A DNA stretch of 64,000 bases from Sphingobium sp. HWE2-09 (GCF_035989265.1 NZ_JAYKZX010000001.1:727501-791500), one strand, 5' to 3'; numbered from the stretch's first letter, positions 36,564-45,755 are shown. Numbers and translations: made by a program. The notes: generated by a model not told the origin, from the letters alone.

Positions 36564-36997
36564 CCCTCCGCCGCTATGCGCTGGTCGCGCTGGTTGCCTT
36601 CGCCGCGGCACTGGCGGCGGTGCTGGTCGCGCGCACCTGGCTCGCCCCACCGCCGCGCGTCGAAAGCCAGGTCCACGCCCTGCTGCATGAGAAACTGACG
36701 CTGGACGCCACGCAGGAACAACGCATCCATGCGCTCGAAGCCAGCTTCGCCAAACGCCGAGAAGCGCTGGAGGCGGCCATGCGCGCCGACAATCAACGGC
36801 TCGCCGCCGCGATCGAGGCGGAGCATGGCTATGGTCCCAACGTCGCGCAGGCCGTCGATCGCTCGCACCACGTCATGGGGCAATTGCAAAAGGAAACGCT
36901 CCAGCACATCTTTGCGATGCGCGGCGTGCTGCGGCCCGATCAGGCGGCGCAGTTCGACGCCGCCATCGTCAAGGCGCTGACTCAGCCCGCCCAGTGA
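36560..36997 (+). CDS. cnrX: periplasmic metal sensor, CnrX-like
   Basis: 145 residues with an N-terminal membrane anchor (YALVALVAFAAALAAVLVAR) and a helical periplasmic domain. His39, His43, Glu60, His116 and Met120 show the same spacing (4, 17, 56, 4) as the metal ligands reported for CnrX of Cupriavidus (H42, H46, E63, H119, M123). The protein would sense periplasmic metal and release the sigma factor through the small membrane protein. It lies in a copper-resistance cluster, so copper may be the signal here instead of Ni/Co (inference). Its stop overlaps the sigma factor GTG (GTGA). Confidence 0.82.
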   Translation: MTLRRYALVALVAFAAALAAVLVARTWLAPPPRVESQVHALLHEKLTLDATQEQRIHALEASFAKRREALEAAMRADNQRLAAAIEAEHGYGPNVAQAVDRSHHVMGQLQKETLQHIFAMRGVLRPDQAAQFDAAIVKALTQPAQ

Positions 36998-37575
36998 CGG
37001 ACCTTGACGCCGAACCGGACGACCAGACCCTCGCCATCCGCGCGCTGGCGGGCGATCAGTCCGCCTATGGCGCGCTGATGGCGCGCCACCGCGACGCTGT
37101 CTATCGGCTGGCGCGCGGCGCGATCGGCGACGCTGACGAAGCGCTCGACATCACGCAGGAAAGCTTCGTCGCCGCCTTTGCCGCGCTCGCCCGCTATGAT
37201 GGCGCGCGCCCGTTCCGCGTCTGGATCGCGCGCATCGCGCTCAACAAATGCCGCGACTGGGCGCGCCGCCGCACCGTCCGCCGCTTCTTCGCCTTCGCCA
37301 AACCGATCGACGATGCCCTTGCTGTCGCCACTTCCGACGCCACGCCGGAAGAAGCCGCCCATTCCCGGCGCGAAGTCGCCCGCATCAACGCGGCCATCGC
37401 CAGCCTGCCGACCAAGCTCAAGGACGTCCTCCTGCTCCGCACGATCGAGGGGATGAGCCAGACAGACACCGCCCAAGTCCTGGGCATCACCGAAAAGGCC
37501 GTTGAAACCCGCCTCTACCGCGCTCGCGCGAAATTGACGGAAATATTGAGGGATGACGGCCCCGCCCGCGTATGA
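36994..37575 (+). CDS. ECF RNA polymerase sigma factor, CnrH-like
   Basis: 193 residues. Region 2 (YGALMARHRDAVYRLARGAI, then EALDITQESFVAAFAALARY and FRVWIARIALNKCRDWARRR) and region 4 (LPTKLKDVLLLRTIEGMSQT, then VLGITEKAVETRLYRARAKL) are complete. The start is a GTG overlapping the cnrX stop. It forms a cnrYXH-like module and would direct transcription of the copA-copB operon that begins 6 bp downstream and of the divergent copC promoter. An exact promoter sequence was not identified. Confidence 0.86.
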   Translation: MTDLDAEPDDQTLAIRALAGDQSAYGALMARHRDAVYRLARGAIGDADEALDITQESFVAAFAALARYDGARPFRVWIARIALNKCRDWARRRTVRRFFAFAKPIDDALAVATSDATPEEAAHSRREVARINAAIASLPTKLKDVLLLRTIEGMSQTDTAQVLGITEKAVETRLYRARAKLTEILRDDGPARV

Positions 37576-37581
37576 AGGGGC

Positions 37582-39321
37582 ATGACGAACGCCCCCCTCG
37601 ACCGCCGCACCCTCATCAAAAGCGCCGCCGCCCTCGGCATGGCGGGCGCTTTCCCCGCCTGGGCGCGCAGCGGCACGCCGGGCCTGCACCCCGCGCCGGG
37701 CGTGCTATCGGGTGATCGCATCGCACTGACGGTGGGGGAAAGCCATTTCGGCACCGGCGGCCGCTCCGCCCATGCGATCACCATCAACGGCACCGTCCCT
37801 GCGCCGCTGATCCGCCTGAAGGAAGGCCAGCGGGTCCAGCTCGCCGTCACCAACATGCTTCGGGAAGACACGTCGATCCACTGGCACGGCCTGATCGTGC
37901 CCTTCCAGATGGACGGCGTACCCGGCATCAGCTTCCCCGGCATCCGCCCGGGCGAAACCTTCACCTACGACTTTCCCATCCGACAATCCGGCACCTATTG
38001 GTATCACAGCCATTCGGGCATGCAGGAAGCGATGGGCCATTATGGCCCGATCGTCATCGATCCCGCCGGTGCCGATCCGGTGCAGGCCACGCGCGAGCAT
38101 GTGATCGTGCTGGCCGACTGGTCGCCGGTCCATCCCCATATCCTGCTCAAGCGGCTGAAACAGTCCGGCGGCTATTATAATATGCAGCGCCAGACGCTCG
38201 CTGGCCTCATCAAGGGCAAGGACCAGAGCGCCAGGGACCGGATGGACTGGGGCAAGATGCGCATGGACCCCACCGATATTTCGGACGTCACCGGCTCCAC
38301 CTACAGCTTCCTGATCAACGGCCATGGCACGCCTGAAAACTGGACCGGCCTGTTCACGCCCGGAGAGCGCGTGCGCCTGCGCATCATCAACGCGTCGGCC
38401 ATGACCAATTTCAACGTCCGCCTGCCTGGCCTCCCCATGACCGTGGTCCAGTGCGACGGCCAGCATGTCCAGCCGGTCGAAACGGACGAGTTTCAGATCG
38501 GCATCGCCGAAACCTACGACGTCATCGTCCAGCCGACCGACGCCAAAGCCTATGGCCTGATCGCCGAAGCCATCGACCGCTCCGGCCTGGTCCGCGCGAC
38601 CCTCGCCCCGCAACTCGGCATGGTCGCGCCCATCCCCGCCCTGCGCGCACGCCCGCTCCTCACCATGAAGGATATGGGCATGGATATGTCCGGCATGGAC
38701 ATGGGGCAGGAGGGCGTCATCGATTTGAGCCAACCCGCCAACGACAGCATGTCCGGCCACGCCATGAAGATGCTGGACCCCTCGGTCGCGCCGCAAGTGC
38801 CGATGGGACCGGGGGTTGCAACCCTCTCCGCCATGCCGGCCGATCGCACCGCCGACCGGCCGACAGGGCTGGAGGATGTCGATCACCGCGTCCTCACCTA
38901 TGCCGACCTGCGATCGCTCGAACCCAACCAGGATGTCCGCGCGCCGACCCGTTCGCTCGACATCCACCTGACCGCGAATATGGAACGCTATATGTGGTCC
39001 TTCGACGGGGTAAAGCTGTCCGACGGCGCGGAGCCGATCGCCTTCCGCCATAATGAGCGGGTCCGCATCACCCTCATCAACGACACGATGATGCCGCACC
39101 CCATTCACATCCATGGCCATTTCTTTCAGCTGCTGACCGGCGACGATCCGACCCACAACCCGCGCAAGCATACGGTCAACGTCCTGCCCGGCGGCAAGAT
39201 CAGCTTCGATCTCACCGCCGACGCGCTCGGCGACTGGGCCTTCCACTGCCACATGCTGATGCACATGCATGCCGGGATGATGCGCGTCGTTACCGTCCGT
39301 CCTGCGGAGGATGCCGCATGA
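37582..39321 (+). CDS. copA: multicopper oxidase, CopA/PcoA copper resistance
   Basis: 579 residues. The Tat signal is MTNAPLDRRTLIKSAAALGM, and three cupredoxin domains follow. Copper ligands are in SIHWHGLIVP, TYWYHSHSGMQ, HPIHIHGHFF and WAFHCHMLMHMHAGM. A Met/His-rich loop at about residues 370-400 (MKDMGMDMSGMDMGQEG, then NDSMSGHAMKML) binds extra Cu(I). The enzyme oxidises Cu(I) in the periplasm and gives copper resistance. It follows the ECF sigma gene by 6 bp and its stop overlaps the copB ATG (ATGA), so it is the head of the copAB pair. Confidence 0.95.
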   Translation: MTNAPLDRRTLIKSAAALGMAGAFPAWARSGTPGLHPAPGVLSGDRIALTVGESHFGTGGRSAHAITINGTVPAPLIRLKEGQRVQLAVTNMLREDTSIHWHGLIVPFQMDGVPGISFPGIRPGETFTYDFPIRQSGTYWYHSHSGMQEAMGHYGPIVIDPAGADPVQATREHVIVLADWSPVHPHILLKRLKQSGGYYNMQRQTLAGLIKGKDQSARDRMDWGKMRMDPTDISDVTGSTYSFLINGHGTPENWTGLFTPGERVRLRIINASAMTNFNVRLPGLPMTVVQCDGQHVQPVETDEFQIGIAETYDVIVQPTDAKAYGLIAEAIDRSGLVRATLAPQLGMVAPIPALRARPLLTMKDMGMDMSGMDMGQEGVIDLSQPANDSMSGHAMKMLDPSVAPQVPMGPGVATLSAMPADRTADRPTGLEDVDHRVLTYADLRSLEPNQDVRAPTRSLDIHLTANMERYMWSFDGVKLSDGAEPIAFRHNERVRITLINDTMMPHPIHIHGHFFQLLTGDDPTHNPRKHTVNVLPGGKISFDLTADALGDWAFHCHMLMHMHAGMMRVVTVRPAEDAA

Positions 39322-40237
39322 ACCGCCTGATCGTCACCACGCTGTTGGCCGCCAGCACCGCCACGCCCGCCTTCGCGCAAGACCATAGCCAGATGGGCCA
39401 TAGTGCACATCAGATGCCGCCAACGTCGCAAGAGCCGGCGACGGACCAACCCGCCAACCCCCACGCCGGTCACGCTATGCCCGCATCCGACGACGCCGTG
39501 CCCAAAGGCGTCGCCCCCCCAATCCCCACCGATCATGCCGCCGACACGCTCTACGATCCTGCCACCATGGCCCGCGCCCGCGCCGCCATGACGAAGGAAA
39601 ATGGCGGCATGACCTTCTCCCAACTCATGATCGACCGCCTCGAATATCGCGCGCAAAAGGGCGCGGACGGCTATCATTGGGAGGGCGAAGGCTGGATCGG
39701 CGGCGATATAGACCGCCTCGCCATCAAGTCGGAGGGGGAGGGCGCAATCGGCGGCCGCCTGCACCAGGCCGAACTCCAGGCGCTCTACAGCCGCGCCATC
39801 GACCCGTGGTGGAATATCGTCGCTGGCGTTCGCCAGGATTTCCGCCCCCAGCCGCAACGCACCTACGCCACGATCGGCATAGAAGGCCTCGCCCCCTATT
39901 GGTTCGAAGTCGAAGGGCAGGCCTTCCTCTCCGACAAGGGCGACGCCCATCTGCGGCTGGAGGGCAGCTATGACCAGCGCCTCACCCAGCGCCTGATCCT
40001 GCAACCCGCCGCCGAAGTGAATATCGCCGCGCAGGACGTGCCGGAACTGGGCACAGGCTCGGGCCTCTCCACGGTCGAACTGGGCCTGCGCCTGCGCTAC
40101 GAGTTCGCTCGCGAATTTGCGCCCTATATCGGCGTCAACTGGGAACGCAGCTTCGGCGACACCGCCCGCTACGCCCGCGCCGCGGGGAGGGGGCGTCTGC
40201 CACCAGCCTGGTGATGGGCATCCGCTTCTGGTTCTGA
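39318..40237 (+). pseudogene. copB: outer-membrane copper resistance protein CopB, 3'-end frameshift
   Basis: A signal peptide (MNRLIVTTLLAASTATPAFAQ) and a His/Met-rich N-terminal part (HSQMGHSAHQMPP, then PHAGHAMP) precede the CopB beta-barrel (RLEYRAQKGADGYHWEGEGW, QALYSRAIDPWWNIVAGVRQ). As written, the frame ends at 40214 with an aberrant AAGRGRLPPAW tail. One additional G in the tract at 40184-40193 would restore ASATSLVMGIRFWF and a stop at 40237, the expected ending with a terminal aromatic needed for outer-membrane assembly. So either an assembly error or a recent inactivating mutation is present; the rest of the gene looks intact. Confidence 0.85.
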
Positions 40238-40369
40238 CGGCGGCGGCACAAACTGCCGCCTTACGGAAATAATTAGCGATCAACACAGCGCGCGGCGTCC
40301 GGCTTCGCACGATGGCACCGCGCCCGCCGATTACTCTTCGATCCGATACCGAAAAACGGATCAGGGTAG

Positions 40370-41083
40370 ATGCTGCGTTCCGCCTGTCTGGGCTTTCTTC
40401 CATTCCTATGCGCCCTTCTCGCAGCCACCCCAGCGGCTGCGCAGGACGACACGCAGCAATGGACGCTCAGCGGCGGCTTCGACCTCATCGAACTGCGCGC
40501 GGGCAAGGGCGACGATGTCTTCCTGTGGGACGGCACCTTTTCGCTCGGCAACGCCACCGACCAGTTGATGCTCGTGACCCAGGGCGGCGGCGCACTCGGC
40601 AACCAGATCGATGAAGTGCAGGCCCGGCTCTTCTACGGCCACAGCATCGGCAATACGACATTGCTGGTCGGCATACGCAAGGATGTCACCCCGCATCCGC
40701 GCGACATCCACGCCATCATCGGCGTTCAGGGCAATGTCGGCACCCGCCTAAGCTGGGAAAGCTACGCCTTCCTGTCCGACAAGGGCCGCCTGACCGGCGA
40801 AGCCCAGATCGTCTATCAACTGCCCATCACCGATCGCCTCTATCTGGAACCGCGCATCGGCGTCGGCTGGTCGGCCAGGAGCGTCGCCGCCGAAGCCGTG
40901 CGATCCGGCTTTACCGAAGGAGAAGGCACGCTACGCCTGCGTTATCGCCTGACGCCCAAGCTCAACATCTACACCGCACTCGTCCATGAACGACTGCTAG
41001 GCGGCACCCGCCGCCTCGCCCGCGAACAGGGCGAAACGCGGCAATCGACCATGGCGATCATCGGCTTCGGCTTCAGCCTCTAA
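40370..41083 (+). CDS. second CopB-family outer-membrane protein
   Basis: 237 residues. A signal peptide (MLRSACLGFLPFLCALLAAT, cleaved near AAAQ) is followed directly by a CopB-type barrel without the His/Met-rich N-terminal region. Its sections parallel the upstream copB: ARLFYGHSIGNTTLLVGIRKD against its ALYSRAIDPWWNIVAGVRQD, and SWESYAFLSDKGRLTGEAQ against WFEVEGQAFLSDKGDAHLRL. It ends in FGFSL, a usable terminal aromatic-type signature. It is most likely a diverged tandem duplicate of copB; it lies 132 bp downstream and could in part replace it if copB is really broken. Confidence 0.78.
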   Translation: MLRSACLGFLPFLCALLAATPAAAQDDTQQWTLSGGFDLIELRAGKGDDVFLWDGTFSLGNATDQLMLVTQGGGALGNQIDEVQARLFYGHSIGNTTLLVGIRKDVTPHPRDIHAIIGVQGNVGTRLSWESYAFLSDKGRLTGEAQIVYQLPITDRLYLEPRIGVGWSARSVAAEAVRSGFTEGEGTLRLRYRLTPKLNIYTALVHERLLGGTRRLAREQGETRQSTMAIIGFGFSL

Positions 41084-41093
41084 TCAACGTCCC

Positions 41094-41164
41094 GCGTGTT
41101 CCCGCGCAGGCGGGAACCCAGTCCCACCGTCTCCACTGGATTCCCGCCCGCGCAGGAAAACACC
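41094..41164. repeat. palindromic intergenic repeat, copy 5 (degenerate right arm)
   Basis: The left arm GCGTGTTCCCGCGCAGGCGG is intact, while the right arm has several changes (CCCGCGCAGGAAAACACC instead of CTGCGCGGGAACACGC). It lies in the convergent gap between the second copB-like gene and the M20 hydrolase. Confidence 0.78.
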
Positions 41165-41169
41165 ACGCC

Positions 41170-42324
41170 TCAATCACGCAACCCCAAATGCCGCTCCGCC
41201 AGCGCCACATGCAACCGGACGCCCAGCCCCAGCACATCGTCGTTGAAATCATAATGCGGATTATGCAGCGGCGCGCCGCCCTCCGCCTTCGCCTGTCCCA
41301 GCCAGATATAGGCGCCCTTGCACGCCTGCAGCATGAAGGCGAAATCCTCCGATGTGAAGGCCGGGTCCGGCGCCAGTCGCGCCATCCCCACGGTCGCCGC
41401 CGCGTCCAGCGCTTCCTGCGCCGCTTCCGCATCGTTGATCGTAGCGGGGTAATAGCGTTGGTAATCGACCACCGCAGTCAATTCGCCCGCCAATGCGACG
41501 CCCGCCGTAATCTCGCGGATCGACGCTTCGATCCGGTCCTGCACCGCCGGATCGAACGTGCGCACGGTGCCGGATATCGTCACCAACTCGGGGATCACAT
41601 TATGCGTATGCCCGCCATGAATCTGCGTGATGGACAGCACCGCCGACGCGGTCGGCGCAATCCGACGCGATACGATCCCCTGCAATTGCTGCACCAATGC
41701 TGCAGCGGTAAGAATCGCGTCGGGCGTGTCCTGCGGGATCGCAGCATGGCCGCCGCGCCCCGTCAGCCGGATTTCGAACTTGTCCGCCGCGCCCATGATC
41801 GGGCCGGGCCGCGTCGCGATCGTACCCGCGGGCAGATCAGGCCAATTATGCAGCCCGAACACCCGATCGCACGGAAAACGCGCGAACAACCCCTTGTTCA
41901 CCATCTCCCGCGCGCCGCCCTGGCCCTCTTCGGCCGGCTGGAAGAAGAAATTGACCGTCCCATCGAAATTACGGCTGCGCGCCAAATGCTGCGCAGCACC
42001 CAGCAGCATCGCCACATGCCCGTCATGCCCGCAGCCATGAAAAGTGCCGGGCGTCGTGCTGGCATAGGGCAGATCGGTCTGCTCCTGGATCGGCAGCGCG
42101 TCCATGTCCGCCCGCAACCCGATGCTGCGCGAAGACGTACCGTTGCGCAGCACGCCCACGACCCCTGTACGCCCGATCCCCTCATGCACCTCCAGCCCCA
42201 GCGCGCGCAATTGCTCGGCAATCCGTGCCGCGGTGCGATGCTCGCAAAAGCCCAGTTCAGGATGCGCATGAATATCGCGCCGGAACGCGATCAGCGGTTC
42301 GATCAGGTCGGTGATGTCGGTCAT
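41170..42324 (-). CDS. M20-family amidohydrolase (hippurate-hydrolase-like)
   Basis: 384 residues, the usual size for M20D peptidases/amidohydrolases (hippurate hydrolase, N-acyl-amino-acid hydrolase). It begins RRDIHAHPELGFCEHRTAARIAEQL; metal-binding motifs are GLRADMDALPIQE, HGCGHDGHVAMLLGAA and the acidic pair in FFFQPAEEGQGGAREM; the dimerisation domain begins near GRGGHAAIPQDTPD. It would release an amino acid or aromatic amine from an N-acyl conjugate in the cytosol. It is downstream of an Lrp regulator on the same strand, separated by repeat copy 6, so it may respond to that regulator. Confidence 0.9.
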   Translation of the reverse strand: MTDITDLIEPLIAFRRDIHAHPELGFCEHRTAARIAEQLRALGLEVHEGIGRTGVVGVLRNGTSSRSIGLRADMDALPIQEQTDLPYASTTPGTFHGCGHDGHVAMLLGAAQHLARSRNFDGTVNFFFQPAEEGQGGAREMVNKGLFARFPCDRVFGLHNWPDLPAGTIATRPGPIMGAADKFEIRLTGRGGHAAIPQDTPDAILTAAALVQQLQGIVSRRIAPTASAVLSITQIHGGHTHNVIPELVTISGTVRTFDPAVQDRIEASIREITAGVALAGELTAVVDYQRYYPATINDAEAAQEALDAAATVGMARLAPDPAFTSEDFAFMLQACKGAYIWLGQAKAEGGAPLHNPHYDFNDDVLGLGVRLHVALAERHLGLRD

Positions 42325-42332
42325 AAACTATG

Positions 42333-42398
42333 GTGTTCCCGCGCAGGCGGGAACCCAGTCCCACCGTTTCAACTGGGTTCCCGCCTGCGCGGGAACAC
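42333..42398. repeat. palindromic intergenic repeat, copy 6
   Basis: Arms GTGTTCCCGCGCAGGCGGGA and complement with the inner core CCCAGTCCCACCGTTTCAAC then TGGG. It lies between the Lrp regulator and the M20 gene. The sequence is almost identical to copy 4 at 34832. Confidence 0.88.
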
Positions 42399-42412
42399 GC
42401 CCTACTTCAAAG

Positions 42413-42907
42413 CTACCGCTGTTCGCCAAATAAATGCTGGATCGGATAATGATGCTTTATGAAAGGCGACTTGATCACGACATAGCTGAAATATTTTTCG
42501 ATGCCGTAATCGCTTTCCAGCATCCCCTCGACGATGGACTGATAATGCGCCACGCCGCGCGTCACGAATTTCAGCAGATAATCATATCCGCCGCTGACCA
42601 GATGGCACTCCACAATCTCGTCCAGCTTGCGAATACGCGTCTCGAACCGGGAAAAGTCGCCCGCGCGATGTTCGGTCAGCGTCACTTCGGTAAAGACGGT
42701 CAGATATTCGCCCAGCTTGTGCAGATTGATATGCGCGCCATAGCCGGTGATATAGCCAGCCTTTTCCAGCCGCTTGACCCGCGTCAAACAGGGGCTAGGC
42801 GACAGGCCGACCGCATCGGCCAGTTCGACATTGGTGATCCGGCCCGACATCTGAAGCTGCGTCAGGATTTTCAGGTCGATCCTGTCCAGTCTGGGTCCGC
42901 CCAACAT
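42413..42907 (-). CDS. Lrp/AsnC-family transcriptional regulator
   Basis: 164 residues. The N-terminal HTH is in LDRIDLKILTQLQMSGRITN, then VELADAVGLSPSPCLTRVKRLEKAGYI (residues about 5-55, given in two parts), and the C-terminal RAM/ligand domain contains VECHLVSGGYDYLLKFVTRG. The start ATG at 42907 has GGGGAGCAAGG just upstream; the longer frame overlaps the aminotransferase gene. It is 19 bp after the aminotransferase stop and close to the M20 gene, as expected for a local regulator of amino-acid or amine use (inference). Confidence 0.9.
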   Translation of the reverse strand: MLGGPRLDRIDLKILTQLQMSGRITNVELADAVGLSPSPCLTRVKRLEKAGYITGYGAHINLHKLGEYLTVFTEVTLTEHRAGDFSRFETRIRKLDEIVECHLVSGGYDYLLKFVTRGVAHYQSIVEGMLESDYGIEKYFSYVVIKSPFIKHHYPIQHLFGEQR

Positions 42908-42926
42908 ATGCCTTGCTCCCCGTCTC

Positions 42927-44330
42927 TTATCCCAGCGCCGCGCGAATATCCGCCTGTTCGAGCAGTCCGTCGAGCGTTTTCCGTATGCGCGCAAATATCT
43001 CGCCCATCTCCCCGTCCGACGCGCACAGCGCCGGGGCCAGGCCGATGATAGTGTCGGCAAAGGCGCGGAAAATGACGCCATTGGCATAGCCATCGGCGAA
43101 CAGCCGGTCGGCGACCTTCAGCGCCGGGTCGAACCGCGCCTTCGTCCCCTTGTCCGCCACCAATTCGATCGCGCCCAGCAAACCGCGCCCGCGCGTGTCG
43201 CCCACCAGCGGATGATCGGCCAGGCCCGCCAGTCCCGCGTCGAAGCGCGCCGCGACCCGCTGCCCGTTCGCCAATATGCCGCCCTCGGTATAGAGGCGCA
43301 GCACCTCCAGCCCCACCGCCGCGCTGACGGGATGGCCCGAATAGGTCGCGCCATGGCCGATCACCACGTCCGCCGCCGCGCCGTCGGCAATGCCCTGATA
43401 CACCTTGTCCGAAATCAACAGCGCGCCCATCGGCACATAACCGGCGGTCAGCCCCTTGGCGACGGTCATCAGGTCCGGCGTCACATCCTCCGCCTCGCAC
43501 GCGAACATCGGCCCCGTGCGCCCGAACGCGGTGATCACCTCATCGGCGACCAGCAATATGTCCAGTTCATCGCACGCCTGCCGCATGGCTTTGAGCCAGC
43601 CGACCGGCGGCACGATCACGCCGCCCGATCCCTGGATCGGCTCACAGAAGAAGGCCGCGACATTGCCCGCGCCCAATTCCGCCACCTTGTCCTTCAACTG
43701 CTGCACCGATCGCGCGATGATCGCGGCGTCATCGCCTTCCAGGTCGCTGCGATAGGGGTAGGGCGACGCGATATGATGCTGCCAGCGCAAAGGCAGATCG
43801 AACCCGCGATGGAAATTGCTAAGCGCCGTCAGCCCCGCGCCGGTGCTGCTCGATCCATGATAGCCGCGCTCCAGCGCGATGCATTGTTTCTTGGCGGGCT
43901 TGCCGATGGCATTGAAATAATGGGTGATATAACGGATCGCGCTGTCCACCGCGTCCGACCCGCCCAGCGTGAAATAGACATGGTCCAGCCCCTCGGGACT
44001 AAGCGCAACCAACTTCTGCGCCAGCAGGGCCGCGGGCTCGCTGCCGAAATGGAAATAGCCCGTGGCGTAGGGCAGGCGGCGCATCTGCTCGGCCGCCGCC
44101 TCCACAATACTGTCCTGCCCATAGCCGACATTGACGCACCACAATCCCGCAAACGCATCCAGCACTTCGCGCCCGTCCATGTCCGTCAGCCACATGCCCT
44201 TGCCGCTTTGCAACATGGTCGCGCCACGCGCTTCATGCGCGCGGAAGGACGTGACGGAATGGATCAGATGATCGCGGTCGATGTCCAGCAGGGATCGGTT
44301 GGATTGGTGCATCGTCGGGTTGCTCGCCAT
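42927..44330 (-). CDS. class-III (omega) aminotransferase, SpuC-like
   Basis: PLP-dependent aminotransferase of 467 residues. PLP-related features are GGSDAVDSAIRYITHYFNAIG (N-terminal helix region), YHGSSSTGAGLTAL, the acidic pair in LLVADEVITAFGRTG and the Schiff-base Lys in TVAKGLTAGYVPMGA; substrate-side elements include YATGYFHFG. The pattern matches the putrescine/omega-amino acid:pyruvate branch (SpuC and relatives). With the aldehyde dehydrogenases nearby it would make and then oxidise a semialdehyde. It is transcribed toward the Lrp gene. Confidence 0.88.
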   Translation of the reverse strand: MASNPTMHQSNRSLLDIDRDHLIHSVTSFRAHEARGATMLQSGKGMWLTDMDGREVLDAFAGLWCVNVGYGQDSIVEAAAEQMRRLPYATGYFHFGSEPAALLAQKLVALSPEGLDHVYFTLGGSDAVDSAIRYITHYFNAIGKPAKKQCIALERGYHGSSSTGAGLTALSNFHRGFDLPLRWQHHIASPYPYRSDLEGDDAAIIARSVQQLKDKVAELGAGNVAAFFCEPIQGSGGVIVPPVGWLKAMRQACDELDILLVADEVITAFGRTGPMFACEAEDVTPDLMTVAKGLTAGYVPMGALLISDKVYQGIADGAAADVVIGHGATYSGHPVSAAVGLEVLRLYTEGGILANGQRVAARFDAGLAGLADHPLVGDTRGRGLLGAIELVADKGTKARFDPALKVADRLFADGYANGVIFRAFADTIIGLAPALCASDGEMGEIFARIRKTLDGLLEQADIRAALG

Positions 44331-44666
44331 GGTGGTTATGGACCCAGCCTATCCTCATGCCGCAGGCGCAAAGCCCGATATGGGGCAGATTGCGACCATC
44401 GCCGCGCTTAATCGCCAACCGACGCAGCATAATATGCCGCTGTCCTACACCGCACCTGCTTTGCTAACGAGTGTGTTACCGCGCAGGCGGTAACCCAGTC
44501 CGACGGTCTGAACTGGGTTCGCCCGCGCGGGAACACGCAACCTTTCTGCCACTTTTCGATAGGACTAAGCCAGCGCAACAAAATGTCGAAATCAGCGGGA
44601 AATGTGCGAAGTTAAGCGAGGGCATCCTTCCCGCGACCCGTTCGCTTCGAGCGTAGTCGAGCCCAC
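44331..44666. other. 336-bp intergenic region upstream of the aminotransferase gene
   Basis: Contains repeat copy 7 and an unassigned segment at 44545-44640 that holds the end of the tartrate/malate dehydrogenase transcript. CGTTCGCTTCGAGCGTAGTC at 44639-44658 resembles a dispersed sphingomonad repeat unit. The part just upstream of the aminotransferase start (44340-44460) is the likely promoter region; no consensus hexamers are clear. Confidence 0.5.
44473..44536. repeat. palindromic intergenic repeat, copy 7 (compensated variant)
   Basis: GTGTTACCGCGCAGGCGGTA on the left carries a T-to-A change matched by GGTAACC within the left hairpin, so the small hairpin is preserved although the sequence differs; the right half CCGACGGTCTGAACTGGGTT then CGCCCGCGCGGGAACAC is slightly shortened. 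It lies between the aminotransferase and the tartrate/malate dehydrogenase gene. Confidence 0.8.
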
Positions 44667-45734
44667 TCAGTCCAACGCCTCGGCAATCGCCTTCCCGCAC
44701 TCCACGGTACTGGCCGTCCCCTTCAAATCCCCGGTCCGCAGCCCCGGTTCCGCCAACACCGTCTCCACCGCGCGCATGATCGCAGCGGCGGCCTCCGCTT
44801 CGCCCAGATGCTCCAGCATCATCGCCGCCGACCAGATCTGCCCCACCGGATTGGCAATGCCTTTCCCGGCGATATCCGGGGCCGATCCATGCACCGGCTC
44901 GAACAGCGAAGGATGCGTGCCGTCCGGGTTGATATTGCCCGACGGCGCCACCCCGATCGTGCCTGTGCAGGCGGGGCCAAGGTCGGACAGGATGTCACCG
45001 AACAGGTTGGATGCCACCACCACGTCGAACCGGTCGGGGTTCAGCACGAACTGCGCGGTCAAAATGTCGATATGATATTTGTCATGGGTGACGGTCGGAT
45101 AGTTTTTCGCCATCGCCTCCACCCGCTCGTCCCACCAGGGCATGGTGATGGCGATGCCGTTGGACTTGGTCGCCGACGTGACATGCTTGCGCTCCCGCGT
45201 CGCCGCCAGATCGAACGCATAGCGCAACACCCGGTCGGTGCCATGCCGCGTCATCACCGTTTCCTGAATCACGATTTCGCGATCGGTGCCGGGGAACATC
45301 TTGCCGCCGACCGAACTATATTCGCCCTCGGTATTTTCCCGCACCACCCAGAAATCGATGTCCCCCGGTTCGCGCCCTACCAGCGGGCACGGCACGCCGG
45401 GCATCAACCGCACGGGGCGCAGATTGACATATTGATCATATTCGCGCCGGAACTGGAGCAGCGATCCCCACAGCGACACATGATCCGGCACCGTATCGGG
45501 CCACCCCACAGCGCCGAAGAAGATCGCGTGGGGCTTGCCGATCCGGTCCTTCCAATCGTCCGGCATCATTTGCCCATGTTTGGCGTAATAATCGCAGCAG
45601 GCGAAATCCTGCCACGTTTGCTCGATCGTAAAGCCGTACAGGCTCGCCGCCCGCTCCAGCACGCGAATGCCCTCGGGCATCACTTCCTTGCCGATGCCGT
45701 CGCCGGGAATGACGGAAATGGAATAGTTGCGCAT
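44667..45734 (-). CDS. tartrate/D-malate dehydrogenase-type NAD enzyme (TtuC/DmlA-like)
   Basis: 355 residues of the isocitrate/isopropylmalate dehydrogenase family. It begins ISVIPGDGIGKEVMPEGIRV; substrate-arginine motifs are in LLQFRREYDQYVNLRPVRLM and VVRENTEGEYSSVGGK; metal-binding acidic residues are in DVVVASNLFGDILSDLGP. The PHAIFFGAVGWPDTVPDHVS block and the length favour the tartrate dehydrogenase/D-malate dehydrogenase branch over leuB or icd. It oxidises and decarboxylates tartrate or D-malate using NAD and a divalent metal. It follows gabD on the same strand after repeat copy 8. Confidence 0.87.
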   Translation of the reverse strand: MRNYSISVIPGDGIGKEVMPEGIRVLERAASLYGFTIEQTWQDFACCDYYAKHGQMMPDDWKDRIGKPHAIFFGAVGWPDTVPDHVSLWGSLLQFRREYDQYVNLRPVRLMPGVPCPLVGREPGDIDFWVVRENTEGEYSSVGGKMFPGTDREIVIQETVMTRHGTDRVLRYAFDLAATRERKHVTSATKSNGIAITMPWWDERVEAMAKNYPTVTHDKYHIDILTAQFVLNPDRFDVVVASNLFGDILSDLGPACTGTIGVAPSGNINPDGTHPSLFEPVHGSAPDIAGKGIANPVGQIWSAAMMLEHLGEAEAAAAIMRAVETVLAEPGLRTGDLKGTASTVECGKAIAEALD

Positions 45735-45755
45735 GATACATCCTTTATGACGGAC

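Noticed and set aside
42908..43093. 62-residue N-terminal extension of the Lrp gene
   Set aside because: It lies within the aminotransferase gene and is not Lrp-like; the ATG at 42907 has its own ribosome site.
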